Below are positions 1-7,311 of a stretch of DNA of 51,076 nt, piece after piece. The translations under genes were made by a program, and so were the position numbers. The stretch lies in the NCBI GenBank assembly GCA_033763435.1, contig JANRKN010000167.1, positions 1-51,076 on the forward strand, written 5' to 3'. Position 1 is the first letter of the stretch. Every line of letters begins with the position of its first letter. Source of the stretch: JANRKN01 sp033763435. GTDB lineage: Bacteria > Planctomycetota > Phycisphaerae > Phycisphaerales > UBA1924. The notes under the pieces were generated by a model. It did not search any database, was not told where the DNA came from, and worked only from the letters and a program-made list of their open reading frames with translations.

Positions 1-236
1 GTCGCCGAGGTGTACGGCAGCAGCGCCATGAAGCGGGCGCGCTTGATGGCCTGGGCCAGCATCCGCTGCTCGCCGGCGGTCGCGTTGACGCGCTTGCGGC
101 CGAGGATCTTGCCGTTGGGGCTCATCAGCCGGCGGAGGGTCTCGACGTCCTTCCAGTCGACGTACTGCTTGTTCTTGCCGCTGGTCTTGGCGATCTTGAC
201 CTTCTGCACCGGGGAGAAACGCTGGAACTTGCTCAT
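1..236 (-). CDS. rpsR: 30S ribosomal protein S18 (3' end outside window)
   Basis: Small-subunit ribosomal protein that binds 16S rRNA beside S6 in the platform. The visible 78 residues contain the family signature: a basic N-terminus (MSKFQRFSPVQKVKI), YVDWKDVETLRRLMSPNGKI, and the core GRKRVNATAGEQRMLAQAIK followed by RARFMALLPYTS. The ATG at 234-236 is preceded on the minus strand by GGAG at good spacing. The gene runs off the left edge, so only the last few residues are missing. In most bacteria it sits with rpsF, ssb or rplI; none of these is inside the window. Confidence 0.95.
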   Translation of the reverse strand, partial: MSKFQRFSPVQKVKIAKTSGKNKQYVDWKDVETLRRLMSPNGKILGRKRVNATAGEQRMLAQAIKRARFMALLPYTSA

Positions 237-376
237 CGAGAACTCCGTCCTGGTCGTGAGGCCCCCGCCAGGCGAGGGCGACGGTTGAAAAACCCACCTC
301 GGTCGGCTCGGCGACTCGCCGGGCAGGCCCAGAGCTGGGTCAGGATGATAGACGGGCCCCCGAGGCCGGGAAAGCC

Positions 377-886
377 TCAGACGCGGGGCTGTGTGGGGCG
401 GTCCAGCAGCGAATCGACCGCCAGCAGCCCGGGGCCCCGGACCAGGGGCCAGGCGGCCAGGGCGAGGAGGAGGGCGTTCTCGCCGACCTTGCACCAGGTG
501 ATGGGCCCGGAGCAGAGGAGCTTGAAGGAGCCGAAGCAGCCGCACTCGATGTTCATGCCCCGGGCGATGACCGAGACGACGCCCGCGGTGAACGAGGCGA
601 GCAGCAGGCACAGGACCAGCGACGCCGCGCGGGTGCGGAGGCCCAGGAGCAGCAGCAGCCCGGCCAGGAGCTCGGCCCAGGGGATGACGAACGCCGCGAG
701 CATCACGAGATGGTCGGGGAGGATCTGATAGGCCTTGATGTTGAGCGCGAAGGTCTGCGGCCCGCTGGCGAGCAGCCCGTCGGCCGGCTTGAGCTTCAGG
801 TACGCGGTGAAGATCATCAGCCCGCCGATCGCGACGCGCGCGAGCAGGATGAGCAGGCGCTCAGCGAGCGAGCGGGCGCCGGTCAC
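377..886 (-). CDS. MauE/DoxX-family redox-associated membrane protein
   Basis: Predicted inner-membrane protein of 169 residues with about four transmembrane segments. It carries the motif IECGCFGSF followed by further cysteines (LLCSG, TWCKVG), as in MauE/DoxX proteins thought to move electrons or sulfur across the membrane for disulfide or sulfur chemistry. The GTG start at 884-886 overlaps the TGA of the rhodanese gene (GTGA), so the two are translationally coupled. It is the last gene of the operon DUF1573 - rhodanese - MauE/DoxX. The substrate is not known; the redox role is a family-level inference. Confidence 0.8.
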   Translation of the reverse strand: MTGARSLAERLLILLARVAIGGLMIFTAYLKLKPADGLLASGPQTFALNIKAYQILPDHLVMLAAFVIPWAELLAGLLLLLGLRTRAASLVLCLLLASFTAGVVSVIARGMNIECGCFGSFKLLCSGPITWCKVGENALLLALAAWPLVRGPGLLAVDSLLDRPTQPRV

Positions 887-1479
887 TTCGCATCCCCCGC
901 GGGCTTGACGAGCGGGAGCTGGCGCGCGGTCCAGCCGATGACGCCGTCTTTCATGATGTACAGGTTCGTGAACCCGGCCTGCTTCAAGAGCACCGCGACG
1001 GACTCGGAGGCGTGGCAGTCGCCGCCGTCGCAGTAGATCACGAAGGCCTGGTCTTTCGCGAAGTAGTTGAGGAACTCCAGCCGCGAGGCCTCGCCCGCGG
1101 AGGTGAACGCGTCGGGCGGAAGAAGCTCGGCGCCCTCGATGTGCCCCTCGGCGAACTGGTGGGGCAGGCGCGCATCGATCCAGACGGCGCCCGCGGCGAC
1201 CAGCTCGCGCGCGCGATCGATCGACACCATCGGGCCCTGCTGCGCGGGGGTCGCGTCGGTCTGCCCGGTCGTCTGGCCTGTCGTCTGGCCTGTCGTCTGG
1301 CCGGTGGTCTGGCCCGTCGTCTGGCCGGTGGTCGCTGCCGGATTTGCGCCGCCCTCGGGCGCGGCCGGTGGCTGCGGCGAACCCAGCCCCAGCACGACGG
1401 GCCTGCGCGCAGAGTCCCACGCGCCCAGGCCCAAGGCCAGCAGCAGCAGCAGGCTTGCCTGTGCGACGGTGCGGTTCAT
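883..1479 (-). CDS. Exported rhodanese-domain protein with TGQT repeats
   Basis: 198 residues. Residues 1-20 form a signal peptide or anchor (LLLLLALGLGAW). Residues 51-74 are six perfect copies of Thr-Gly-Gln-Thr, a likely flexible linker. Residues 84-195 form a rhodanese domain: IDARLPHQFAEGHIEGA is the typical N-terminal half, and VIYCDGGDCHAS is the active-site loop with the catalytic Cys at about residue 150 and a second Cys five residues on. Rhodaneses carry sulfur as a cysteine persulfide. Its place between DUF1573 and MauE/DoxX suggests periplasmic sulfur or thiol chemistry, but the donor and acceptor are unknown. Confidence 0.85.
   Translation of the reverse strand: MNRTVAQASLLLLLALGLGAWDSARRPVVLGLGSPQPPAAPEGGANPAATTGQTTGQTTGQTTGQTTGQTTGQTDATPAQQGPMVSIDRARELVAAGAVWIDARLPHQFAEGHIEGAELLPPDAFTSAGEASRLEFLNYFAKDQAFVIYCDGGDCHASESVAVLLKQAGFTNLYIMKDGVIGWTARQLPLVKPAGDAK
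1258..1329. repeat. 12-bp tandem repeat, six copies, inside the rhodanese gene
   Basis: Six in-frame 12-bp units encode (Thr-Gly-Gln-Thr)6. Copies differ at silent positions (for example CCTGTC against CCGGTG), so the array is old enough to have drifted while the peptide stayed constant. This is consistent with selection on the linker peptide. Confidence 0.85.
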
Positions 1480-1504
1480 CGTGCTCTCGCGGCGCGGGTC
1501 AAGG

Positions 1505-2617
1505 TCAGTTCTTGACGGGCTGGGGCATGCGAGCGACGCCGTTGAACGGCAGCCGCACCAGCTCTTCGCCCGCGACGTTGGTCTTGAGCATGATGTCGCC
1601 CCGGACGTTCACGTTGCCGTTGGGCGCCACGCCCACCATGCGCACGGTATACGCGACGGGGTTCTTGGGGTCCAGCGGCGTGAACTCGAACTTGGGCTCG
1701 CGCGCCGCGGCGCCCGACCAGCGCGTCTCGGCGCCCTCGATCTTGAAGGGCTTGCCCGAGCGCGACGCGACCTTGAACTCCTTGACGAACTCCTTGCCCG
1801 ACTCGACCTGCCCGAGGCTGAGCCACTTGGGGTCGGCGGAGATGTCGCCGACCACGGAGCCCATGATCTGCGTCGAGCGGATCGCGGCGCGCGGGTCGTT
1901 GGTGCGGATCGTCGCGGTCTGCGCCACCGCGCCGATGCGCGCGTTGCCCTTGAGCGTCACGGTGACTTCCGAGCCGCGGAGCTTCTCGCCGCCGTGCTCG
2001 ACTTCCTTAACGTCGCCGATCGACACATCGAACAGGTCGGGGTTCGAGAACGTGACGAGCTGGACCTTGAAGTCCGGCGTGCGGCCCAGCACGTTGAACG
2101 TGGCCGACCGCGTCTCGCCCCGGTTGACCTCGCCCAGCTGCACGATCGCGGGCTCAACGACGACAACGGGCCGGACCATCGCGCGGATGTTGAGCTGCGT
2201 GGTCGGGTTGGTCGGGTGGTTGGTCTCCACGGCGACCGACTGCGCCTGCGTGCCGTTGCGGTTGTGCGGGTCGAAGGTGACCTCGATGGTCCCCGACTCG
2301 CCGACCTCGTACTCGGTCTTGGCGAGCTTGGGCGAGGTGCAGCCGCAGGTGGGCTTGACCATCTTGATGACGAGCTTGCCGGGCCCGGGGTTGGTGAAGC
2401 TGAACTTGGTGGTCTGCTTCTCGTTGTCGAAGATCGCGCCGAAGTCGTGGTCGGTGACCTCGAACTTGATGTTGCCGCCCTCGACGGCCTGCGGGGCCTT
2501 GGCGGGCGCGGGCTGCGTGGGCGCGGGGTTGGGCGCCATGAACTGACCGCGGGCCAGACCCGCGAACGAGACCAGCGCGAGCATCGACACGACCGGAGCG
2601 GCAACCAGACGATTCAT
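1505..2617 (-). CDS. Secreted DUF1573-domain protein
   Basis: About 370 residues with an N-terminal signal peptide ending near LARGQ. The first domain, about residues 45-145, is a DUF1573 (ASH/PapD-like beta-sandwich) module: DHDFGAIFDNEKQTTKFSFTN, then the hallmark PTCGCTSP, then GTIEVTFDP. A second, cysteine-free beta-sandwich of the same type follows (ATFNVLGRTPDFKVQ). A TTG nine bases upstream is also possible; the ATG at 2615-2617 was chosen, with GAGG upstream. It is the first gene of the operon with rhodanese and MauE/DoxX, so the Cys-Gly-Cys site may take part in the same thiol chemistry. Function is otherwise unknown. Confidence 0.8.
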   Translation of the reverse strand: MNRLVAAPVVSMLALVSFAGLARGQFMAPNPAPTQPAPAKAPQAVEGGNIKFEVTDHDFGAIFDNEKQTTKFSFTNPGPGKLVIKMVKPTCGCTSPKLAKTEYEVGESGTIEVTFDPHNRNGTQAQSVAVETNHPTNPTTQLNIRAMVRPVVVVEPAIVQLGEVNRGETRSATFNVLGRTPDFKVQLVTFSNPDLFDVSIGDVKEVEHGGEKLRGSEVTVTLKGNARIGAVAQTATIRTNDPRAAIRSTQIMGSVVGDISADPKWLSLGQVESGKEFVKEFKVASRSGKPFKIEGAETRWSGAAAREPKFEFTPLDPKNPVAYTVRMVGVAPNGNVNVRGDIMLKTNVAGEELVRLPFNGVARMPQPVKN

Positions 2618-2867
2618 GGCGTTCAACCTCGCAGGCGCACAGGCGCGAAAAGTTCACAACACTCGGCAAGCTTCCGACGGGGCAGACCCGCCCCGGTTCA
2701 CCCGCCGGACCAGAACGGCCCGCCGGGAATCAGAACGTACGTCGGCAGCGCGTGCCCGGATCGATCAGACCCGCCGTTGAGCGCCAGACTATCCGATTGC
2801 TCTCGGACCCACAACACCCGCACACCCGGCCCGGGCTTGTCGCGCGGCTACAAAACAAAGACCGATC

Positions 2868-3392
2868 TTAAGCCCGCGCGAGCAGCACCACCGCGTGGGC
2901 CTCGATCGCCTCCAAGCGCCCCACCGCGTCGACGCGCTCGTGGGTCTTGCCCTTGAGGTTGACGCGCGAGGCCTCGACGCCCAGCAGCCGGGCCAGGTGG
3001 GTGCGCACTTCGTCCTTGCGGGGGCCCAGCTTGGGGCCTTGGGCGATGAGCGTGGCGTCAAGGTTGACGATCGACCAGCCCGCGGCGCGGACGCGCGCGA
3101 GGGCCTCGGAAAGAAACTCCGCCGAGTCGCGCCCCTCGTGACGGGGGTCGGTGTCGGGGAAGATCTGCCCGATGTCGGGCGCGGCGATCGCGCCCAGCAG
3201 CGCGTCGGTGATCGCGTGGAGCAGGACATCGGCGTCGGAGTGTCCGACCGGGCCGACGGGAACCCCGTCGCGCAGGGGCGATTCGAACCGCACGCCGCCG
3301 AGGATCATCGCGCGCCCCTTGCCCGCGGGGGCGAGAGGTTCCAGGCGATGCAGGTCGTATCCGTGGCCGACGCGGAAGGGAGCGTCCGTCAT
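2868..3392 (-). CDS. ispF: 2-C-methyl-D-erythritol 2,4-cyclodiphosphate synthase
   Basis: Fifth step of the MEP isoprenoid pathway: it cyclises CDP-methylerythritol 2-phosphate to MEcPP and releases CMP, as a homotrimer with a divalent metal. 174 residues, near the family norm. VGHGYDLHRL supplies the Asp13 and His15 metal ligands, GHSDADVLLHAITDALLGA the third ligand and substrate loop, DIGQIFPDTDP the flexible loop, and KGKTHERVDAVGR the CDP site. The start has no Shine-Dalgarno; a TACCGT hexamer ends 6 nt before the ATG. It is divergent from the lipoprotein gene at 3465. No ispD neighbour is visible. Confidence 0.95.
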   Translation of the reverse strand: MTDAPFRVGHGYDLHRLEPLAPAGKGRAMILGGVRFESPLRDGVPVGPVGHSDADVLLHAITDALLGAIAAPDIGQIFPDTDPRHEGRDSAEFLSEALARVRAAGWSIVNLDATLIAQGPKLGPRKDEVRTHLARLLGVEASRVNLKGKTHERVDAVGRLEAIEAHAVVLLARA

Positions 3393-3398
3393 GGCCGA

Positions 3399-3404
3399 AC
3401 GGTA
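3399..3404 (-). promoter_or_regulatory. -10 hexamer of a predicted leaderless ispF promoter
   Basis: TACCGT on the minus strand, then 6 nt, then the ispF ATG. No Shine-Dalgarno is present. The same TANNNT-6 nt-start layout recurs at eight other starts in the window. No clear -35 element is seen. Confidence 0.55.
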
Positions 3405-3452
3405 CGCGCGCTCTGCGTGCGTCTGGCCGTCGTCGCGTCGCCCCCGGCGCGA

Positions 3453-3458
3453 TACAGT
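3453..3458 (+). promoter_or_regulatory. -10 hexamer of a predicted leaderless lipoprotein promoter
   Basis: TACAGT, then 6 nt, then ATG at 3465. It mirrors the ispF promoter on the other strand; both share a 72-bp intergenic region. Confidence 0.55.
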
Positions 3459-3464
3459 CAGCGC

Positions 3465-3920
3465 ATGATGCGCACGCACGGACGGACGGTCATGGCTTCG
3501 CTGGTCGTGTCGGGACTGCTGCTCTCGCTGGCGGGCTGCGCGACCAGCTCGGGCCTGGGCGACAACACGTATCTCTCGACGCCCGACTCGCCCAAGACGA
3601 TCTCGCTGATCGACACGCGCTCGGGCCAGACGATCTGGACCGTGGACGTGCCGGTGAACCGCCAGCTCGTGCTGCGCTTTTTCGAGAACCGCCCGGGCAA
3701 CGACCGCAACCGGCCCGATGCGATGCGCTGGGAGATCAAGGAGATTGGCCGCAGCGGCGGCGAACTCTCCAACCTCATGCCCGTGCCCGACAAGTTCTCG
3801 CGCCGGATCGACATGACCCTGCGCCCGATCGGCGAGTATCCGGTCGGCGGCGAGCCCCTGCTTGGCTCTCCGACGACGGGCTCTCCGACGACGGGCACGC
3901 CGACCTCGGGCCCGCGCTGA
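3465..3920 (+). CDS. Putative lipoprotein of unknown function
   Basis: 151 residues. A hydrophobic signal (VMASLVVSGLLLSLAGC) ends in a lipobox with the lipidated Cys at about residue 25, so it should be membrane-anchored on the periplasmic side. The mature part has a small domain with SLIDTRSGQTIWTVDVPVN and RRIDMTLRP, of the type seen in planctomycete envelope proteins. The C-terminus is a low-complexity Gly-Ser-Pro-Thr tail (GSPTTGSPTTGTPTSGP). It is divergent from ispF and starts with a leaderless-type promoter. I do not recognise the family. Confidence 0.8.
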   Translation: MMRTHGRTVMASLVVSGLLLSLAGCATSSGLGDNTYLSTPDSPKTISLIDTRSGQTIWTVDVPVNRQLVLRFFENRPGNDRNRPDAMRWEIKEIGRSGGELSNLMPVPDKFSRRIDMTLRPIGEYPVGGEPLLGSPTTGSPTTGTPTSGPR

Positions 3921-3952
3921 ATCTCGCGCTGATTTTCGCGCGGGCCACCCGC

Positions 3953-5329
3953 TCAGCCCGGCAGATCCGTCTCACAGGAAATCAGGTCCGCGAAGCTCTC
4001 GCGCCGACGCACGAGCGTCGCCTTGCCCGCGTCGATCAGCACCTCGGCGGGCCTGGGCTGGTCGTTGTACTGGCTGGCCATCGACATGCCGTAGGCCCCC
4101 GCGGTGAAGACCGCGAGGGTGTCGCCCGCGCGGACGGGGGGCATGGCGCGCCGGCGCGCGAGGAAGTCGGCCGTCTCGCAGATGGGCCCGACGACGTCGA
4201 CGGTTTCGAGCCCGGGCAGGCGCAGGTCGGGCCCGCGCGAGGGGGGCGCCATCGTGGGCCCGCAGCGCACAGGCCAGATGAAGTGGAACGCCTGATACAG
4301 CGCGGGCCTCAGCAGCGCGTTCATGCCCGCGTCGCAGATGAGGAACCGCCGATCGCCCGTGTCCTTGGTGTACGTCACGCCCGTGAGCAGCACGCCCGCG
4401 TTCGCGACGATCGAGCGCCCGGGCTCGACGACGACCTCGACGCCGCGCGCGACGGCCGGGGCGAGGATCGGCGTCATGACCGCGGCATAGTCGGCCGCGC
4501 TGGGCGACCGGCCCGTGGTGTAGTCGGCGCCGAAGCCGCCCCCGAGGTCCAGCCTCGTGACCGCATGGCCCCGCGAGGCCAGGCGCTCCATCAGCGCCGC
4601 GAGGGCCTCGCACGCGAGGCGGTAAGGCTCGGGCGAGTAGATCGGCGAGCCCAGGTGCACGTGCAGGCCCGCGAGCTCGACGCCGGGCAGATCGCGCGCG
4701 CGGTCAAAGACCTGCTCGGCCTGCTCGATCGCGACGCCGAACTTGGTGTCGCGCGTGCCCGTCGTCGTGTGATGGTGCGTCTTGGGGTCGATGTCGGGGT
4801 TGACGCGCAGGTTCACGCGGGCGCGCACGCCCAGCTCGCGCGCGACGCGCGAGATCAGGGCGATCTCCTGCTCGCTCTCGGCGTTGAAGGCGCGGATCGC
4901 GCCCCGCGTCTCGATCTGCCGGCGCTCGTCCGCCGATCGCGCGTGCGCCAGGCGCGGGCTGAAGCGCCCGTCCAGCGCCGCGCGGATCTCGTGCTCCCGC
5001 TTGCCCACGCCCGCAAAGACGATGTTCGAAGGCGCGATCCCCGCGAGCAGCGCGCGCTCGAGCTCGCCCAGGCTCACCACGTCCGCGCCCGCGCCTGCTG
5101 AAGCGAGCGTGCGAAGCACGCCCAAGTTGTTGCACGCCTTGACCGCGTAGCAGATCGTCGCGTTCAGCGGCGCGAAGGCCGCGCGGAAGCGCGCGACATG
5201 CTCGCGGATCGTCGCGGCCGAATAGACGAAGGTGGGCGAGCCGAACCGCTCGGCGACTTCGGCGAGGCTCACGCCCTCGCAGTGCAGCGAGGCCCCGGCA
5301 GACGACGGCTCATATGTGAAATGATCCAC
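3953..5329 (-). CDS. lysA: Diaminopimelate decarboxylase
   Basis: Last step of lysine synthesis: PLP-dependent decarboxylation of meso-diaminopimelate. 458 residues, within the family range (about 415-460). YAVKACNN holds the PLP lysine (K64). HVHLGS and RLDLGGGFGADY are the phosphate-binding region of the alanine-racemase-like barrel, VEPGRSIVANAG the next strand, and PICETADFLARRR the second-domain motif with the catalytic Cys. AGAYGMSMASQYN is the conserved C-terminal motif. The start is GTG at 5327-5329. It stands alone; the Cys-rich gene upstream has its own terminator. Confidence 0.95.
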   Translation of the reverse strand: MDHFTYEPSSAGASLHCEGVSLAEVAERFGSPTFVYSAATIREHVARFRAAFAPLNATICYAVKACNNLGVLRTLASAGAGADVVSLGELERALLAGIAPSNIVFAGVGKREHEIRAALDGRFSPRLAHARSADERRQIETRGAIRAFNAESEQEIALISRVARELGVRARVNLRVNPDIDPKTHHHTTTGTRDTKFGVAIEQAEQVFDRARDLPGVELAGLHVHLGSPIYSPEPYRLACEALAALMERLASRGHAVTRLDLGGGFGADYTTGRSPSAADYAAVMTPILAPAVARGVEVVVEPGRSIVANAGVLLTGVTYTKDTGDRRFLICDAGMNALLRPALYQAFHFIWPVRCGPTMAPPSRGPDLRLPGLETVDVVGPICETADFLARRRAMPPVRAGDTLAVFTAGAYGMSMASQYNDQPRPAEVLIDAGKATLVRRRESFADLISCETDLPG

Positions 5330-5354
5330 GGGCCAAGTGTCCGCGCGACGGCCT

Positions 5355-5394
5355 GAAAAGACAACGCCCGCGCCGGAAAACCCGACGCGGGCGC
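5355..5394 (-). terminator. Rho-independent terminator of the Cys-rich gene
   Basis: On the minus strand an 8-bp perfect GC stem (5365-5372 paired with 5386-5393) is followed by TTGTCTTTTC. It lies between the stop of the Cys-rich gene (5424) and the start of lysA (5329), separating the two units. Confidence 0.75.
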
Positions 5395-5423
5395 GTGTGT
5401 TCGTTCAGATTCCGCGGGCGAGA

Positions 5424-5915
5424 TCAGCTGGGCTGCTTCGCCGGGGCGGGCGAGGTCTCGGCGACCTTCGTCTCGCCGCACTCGCTCTTGCCCTCGCACT
5501 CGGCCTTCTTGTCGGTGCAGGCCGTCGCGGCCTTGTCGGTGCATTCCGCGGCCTTGTCGGTGCAGGCGGTCGCGGCCTTGTCGGTGCACTCGGTCTTGGT
5601 ATCGGTGCAGCCGCCGCAGCACTCGCCGCCGTCGGCGCGCTGGCCCGAGCCGCCGCAGCAACCTTCCTTCTTCGCGGCGGGAGCGTCGGCCTTGACGGTC
5701 ATCACGTCGGCCGAGGCCTCGCCCAGCGGGCAGCAGTCGCCCTTATGCGCAGCGTCCTTCGCACCGGCCGGGAGCGCGGCAGGGACCAGCGCGGCCTCGC
5801 CCTTGCCCAGGACGCAGCCGGTCGTCATGTAGTTGTACCCGCCGAAGCCCGCCGCGCCGACGCCGACGACCGCGAGCAGGGGAAGAAGCGCTTTGCCGAT
5901 GCAGGGACACGCCAT
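5424..5915 (-). CDS. Cysteine-rich exported repeat protein
   Basis: 163 residues with 16 cysteines. The N-terminus (MACPCIGKALLPLLAVVGVG) has two early Cys and one hydrophobic segment, so it is probably anchored or exported. Then come DCC, GCC and ECC pairs, and from about residue 102 a repeat built on Cys-Thr-Asp-Lys-Ala-Ala (CTDKAATACTDKAAE, twice). Regular Cys spacing with Lys/Asp is reminiscent of metallothionein-like metal chelation, but no known family is recognised, and the repeats could equally be a disulfide-linked stalk. The start has GGAAGGA at good spacing. A TACTCT hexamer at 5985-5990 may be its -10 element. Confidence 0.75.
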   Translation of the reverse strand: MACPCIGKALLPLLAVVGVGAAGFGGYNYMTTGCVLGKGEAALVPAALPAGAKDAAHKGDCCPLGEASADVMTVKADAPAAKKEGCCGGSGQRADGGECCGGCTDTKTECTDKAATACTDKAAECTDKAATACTDKKAECEGKSECGETKVAETSPAPAKQPS

Positions 5916-6243
5916 GTGATCATTCCTTCCGGTTGAGGCCCACCCTCGCCACCCGCCCGCACCACGGCGGACGCGAACCCGTACAGAGTATCGATCGGCC
6001 CGCCCCGGTGCCAGTGTTCAATGCCTGGAGTGAGGCGGACTTTTCCCCTGTTCGCCCGTGGCACCCTTTCGGTTCGTGAGAATTTTCCCGAACCGAACAC
6101 AAGCCGATCGTGCCGCAATGACGTCCGAGAATCGCGCCCTGGCGTGGATTGGGCGGGTCAGGCTCGACCGAAGGCCTTTCGCGGCCGATATCTGCGCGTC
6201 CGCTCAACACGATCTGTGCCAGGCTTGAGAGAGGCGAGGCGTG
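5916..6243. other. Divergent intergenic region with a 9-bp inverted repeat
   Basis: 328 bp between the Cys-rich gene and the coiled-coil gene. It holds a perfect inverted repeat TTCGGTTCG (6068-6076) / CGAACCGAA (6089-6097) with a 12-nt spacer richer in A+T than its surroundings. This is a candidate operator or a bidirectional hairpin. A leftward TACTCT (5985-5990) is a possible -10 for the Cys-rich gene. Nothing coding is seen. Confidence 0.5.
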
Positions 6244-7113
6244 ATGGAAGGCTCGCGCGACAACTTGCCGCAGACCGCCGAATCGGTGCCGGCGCCGATT
6301 CTGCCGTCCGCCCCCACCCCCGCCCCCGCGGGCGAGGACGTGCTGCGCGTGCTGGAGGAGAGCGAGGCGCGCCTGCGCGACCTTCGCGCCTTTACGATCG
6401 AGAACCAGCGTCTGCAGAAGGCGCTCACCGAGCGTCAGGCCCAGTTGCTGGAGTCTGAGAAGCTCGTCGAGGTGCAGAAGCAGGCCGTGACGGACCTGGC
6501 GAGCGAACTGGCCCGGCGCGAGCAGGAGCTCGAGCAGCACAAGGCCGAGCTTGCCGACGAACGCGCCGCGGTCGCGCTGAGCCTTGAGGCCGCGCGGGCC
6601 CGCGAAGGCGAGCTGGAAGCCCAGCGATCGGCCCTGAACGAACAGTCGACGCAGCTCACGCGTGAGCGCGAGGCCCTCGAGCACGAGCGCGGCGCGGTCA
6701 CGCAGCGCGCGGGCGAGCTCGACGCGCAGGATCAGGCCCTGAACGCCCGCGCGAACGAACTCTCCGAGCGCGAGCGCCAGCTCTCCGAGGCTCGCTCGGC
6801 GCTGGAGCGCGACCGCGCGGCGCTGGAGGCGCAGATCCGGGGCCTTGAAGAGCGCGAGCAGGACCTGGCGCGCAAGGACGAACAGGCCGGCAAGCAGCTG
6901 GCCGATGCCGCCTCGCGCCTGGCGGAGATCGAACAGCGCACGGGCTCGCTGCTGGAGCTTGAGGCCGAACTGGCGACGCGCGAGAAGCAGCTCGCCGACG
7001 ATCGTTCGCTCGTCGCCCGGCGCAAGGCCGAGCTGGAGCTGCGCGCCGCGGAAGTCTCACGCCGCGAGGCCGATCTCTCGGCGCGCGACCGCGTGATGAA
7101 CGCGGGCAACTAG
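6244..7113 (+). CDS. Coiled-coil protein, N-terminal part (cut by in-frame TAG)
   Basis: 289 residues from ATG 6244 (GTG directly before), with AGGCGAGG as Shine-Dalgarno. After a short Pro-rich head the whole chain is charged heptad-like coiled coil (for example RLQKALTERQAQLLESEKLV). It ends at TAG 7111-7113, but the same frame continues without another stop to 8514 with the same composition, so this is the front half of one gene. A CAG-to-TAG change would explain it. Alternatives are a sequencing error, a true nonsense mutation, or read-through. Role unknown; structural or scaffolding by appearance. Confidence 0.7.
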   Translation: MEGSRDNLPQTAESVPAPILPSAPTPAPAGEDVLRVLEESEARLRDLRAFTIENQRLQKALTERQAQLLESEKLVEVQKQAVTDLASELARREQELEQHKAELADERAAVALSLEAARAREGELEAQRSALNEQSTQLTREREALEHERGAVTQRAGELDAQDQALNARANELSERERQLSEARSALERDRAALEAQIRGLEEREQDLARKDEQAGKQLADAASRLAEIEQRTGSLLELEAELATREKQLADDRSLVARRKAELELRAAEVSRREADLSARDRVMNAGN

Positions 7114-7311
7114 ACCAGCACGCAGCGCGCCCGCGAGCTTGAAAAGCGCGAGCAGGAACTGGCCGAGCGCGAGAAGCAGCTCGCCTCGACCCGCGCGGCG
7201 CTGTCGGAACTGGAAGCCGAACTCGCCTCGCGCGAGGCTTCGCTGAAGGAACTTCATGCCGAGCTCGAGCGCGCGCAGGCCGACCTGCGGTCGCTGCGCG
7301 ATCAGCACGCA

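Noticed and set aside
1067..2956. Very long open frames antisense to the rhodanese and DUF1573 genes
   Set aside because: Such frames are expected opposite high-GC genes; the products are Arg/Ala/Pro-rich without domains, while the other strand encodes recognisable families.
3270..3295. tRNA T-arm-like GATTCGAACCG
   Set aside because: It lies inside ispF on the coding strand and has no matching acceptor or anticodon arms.
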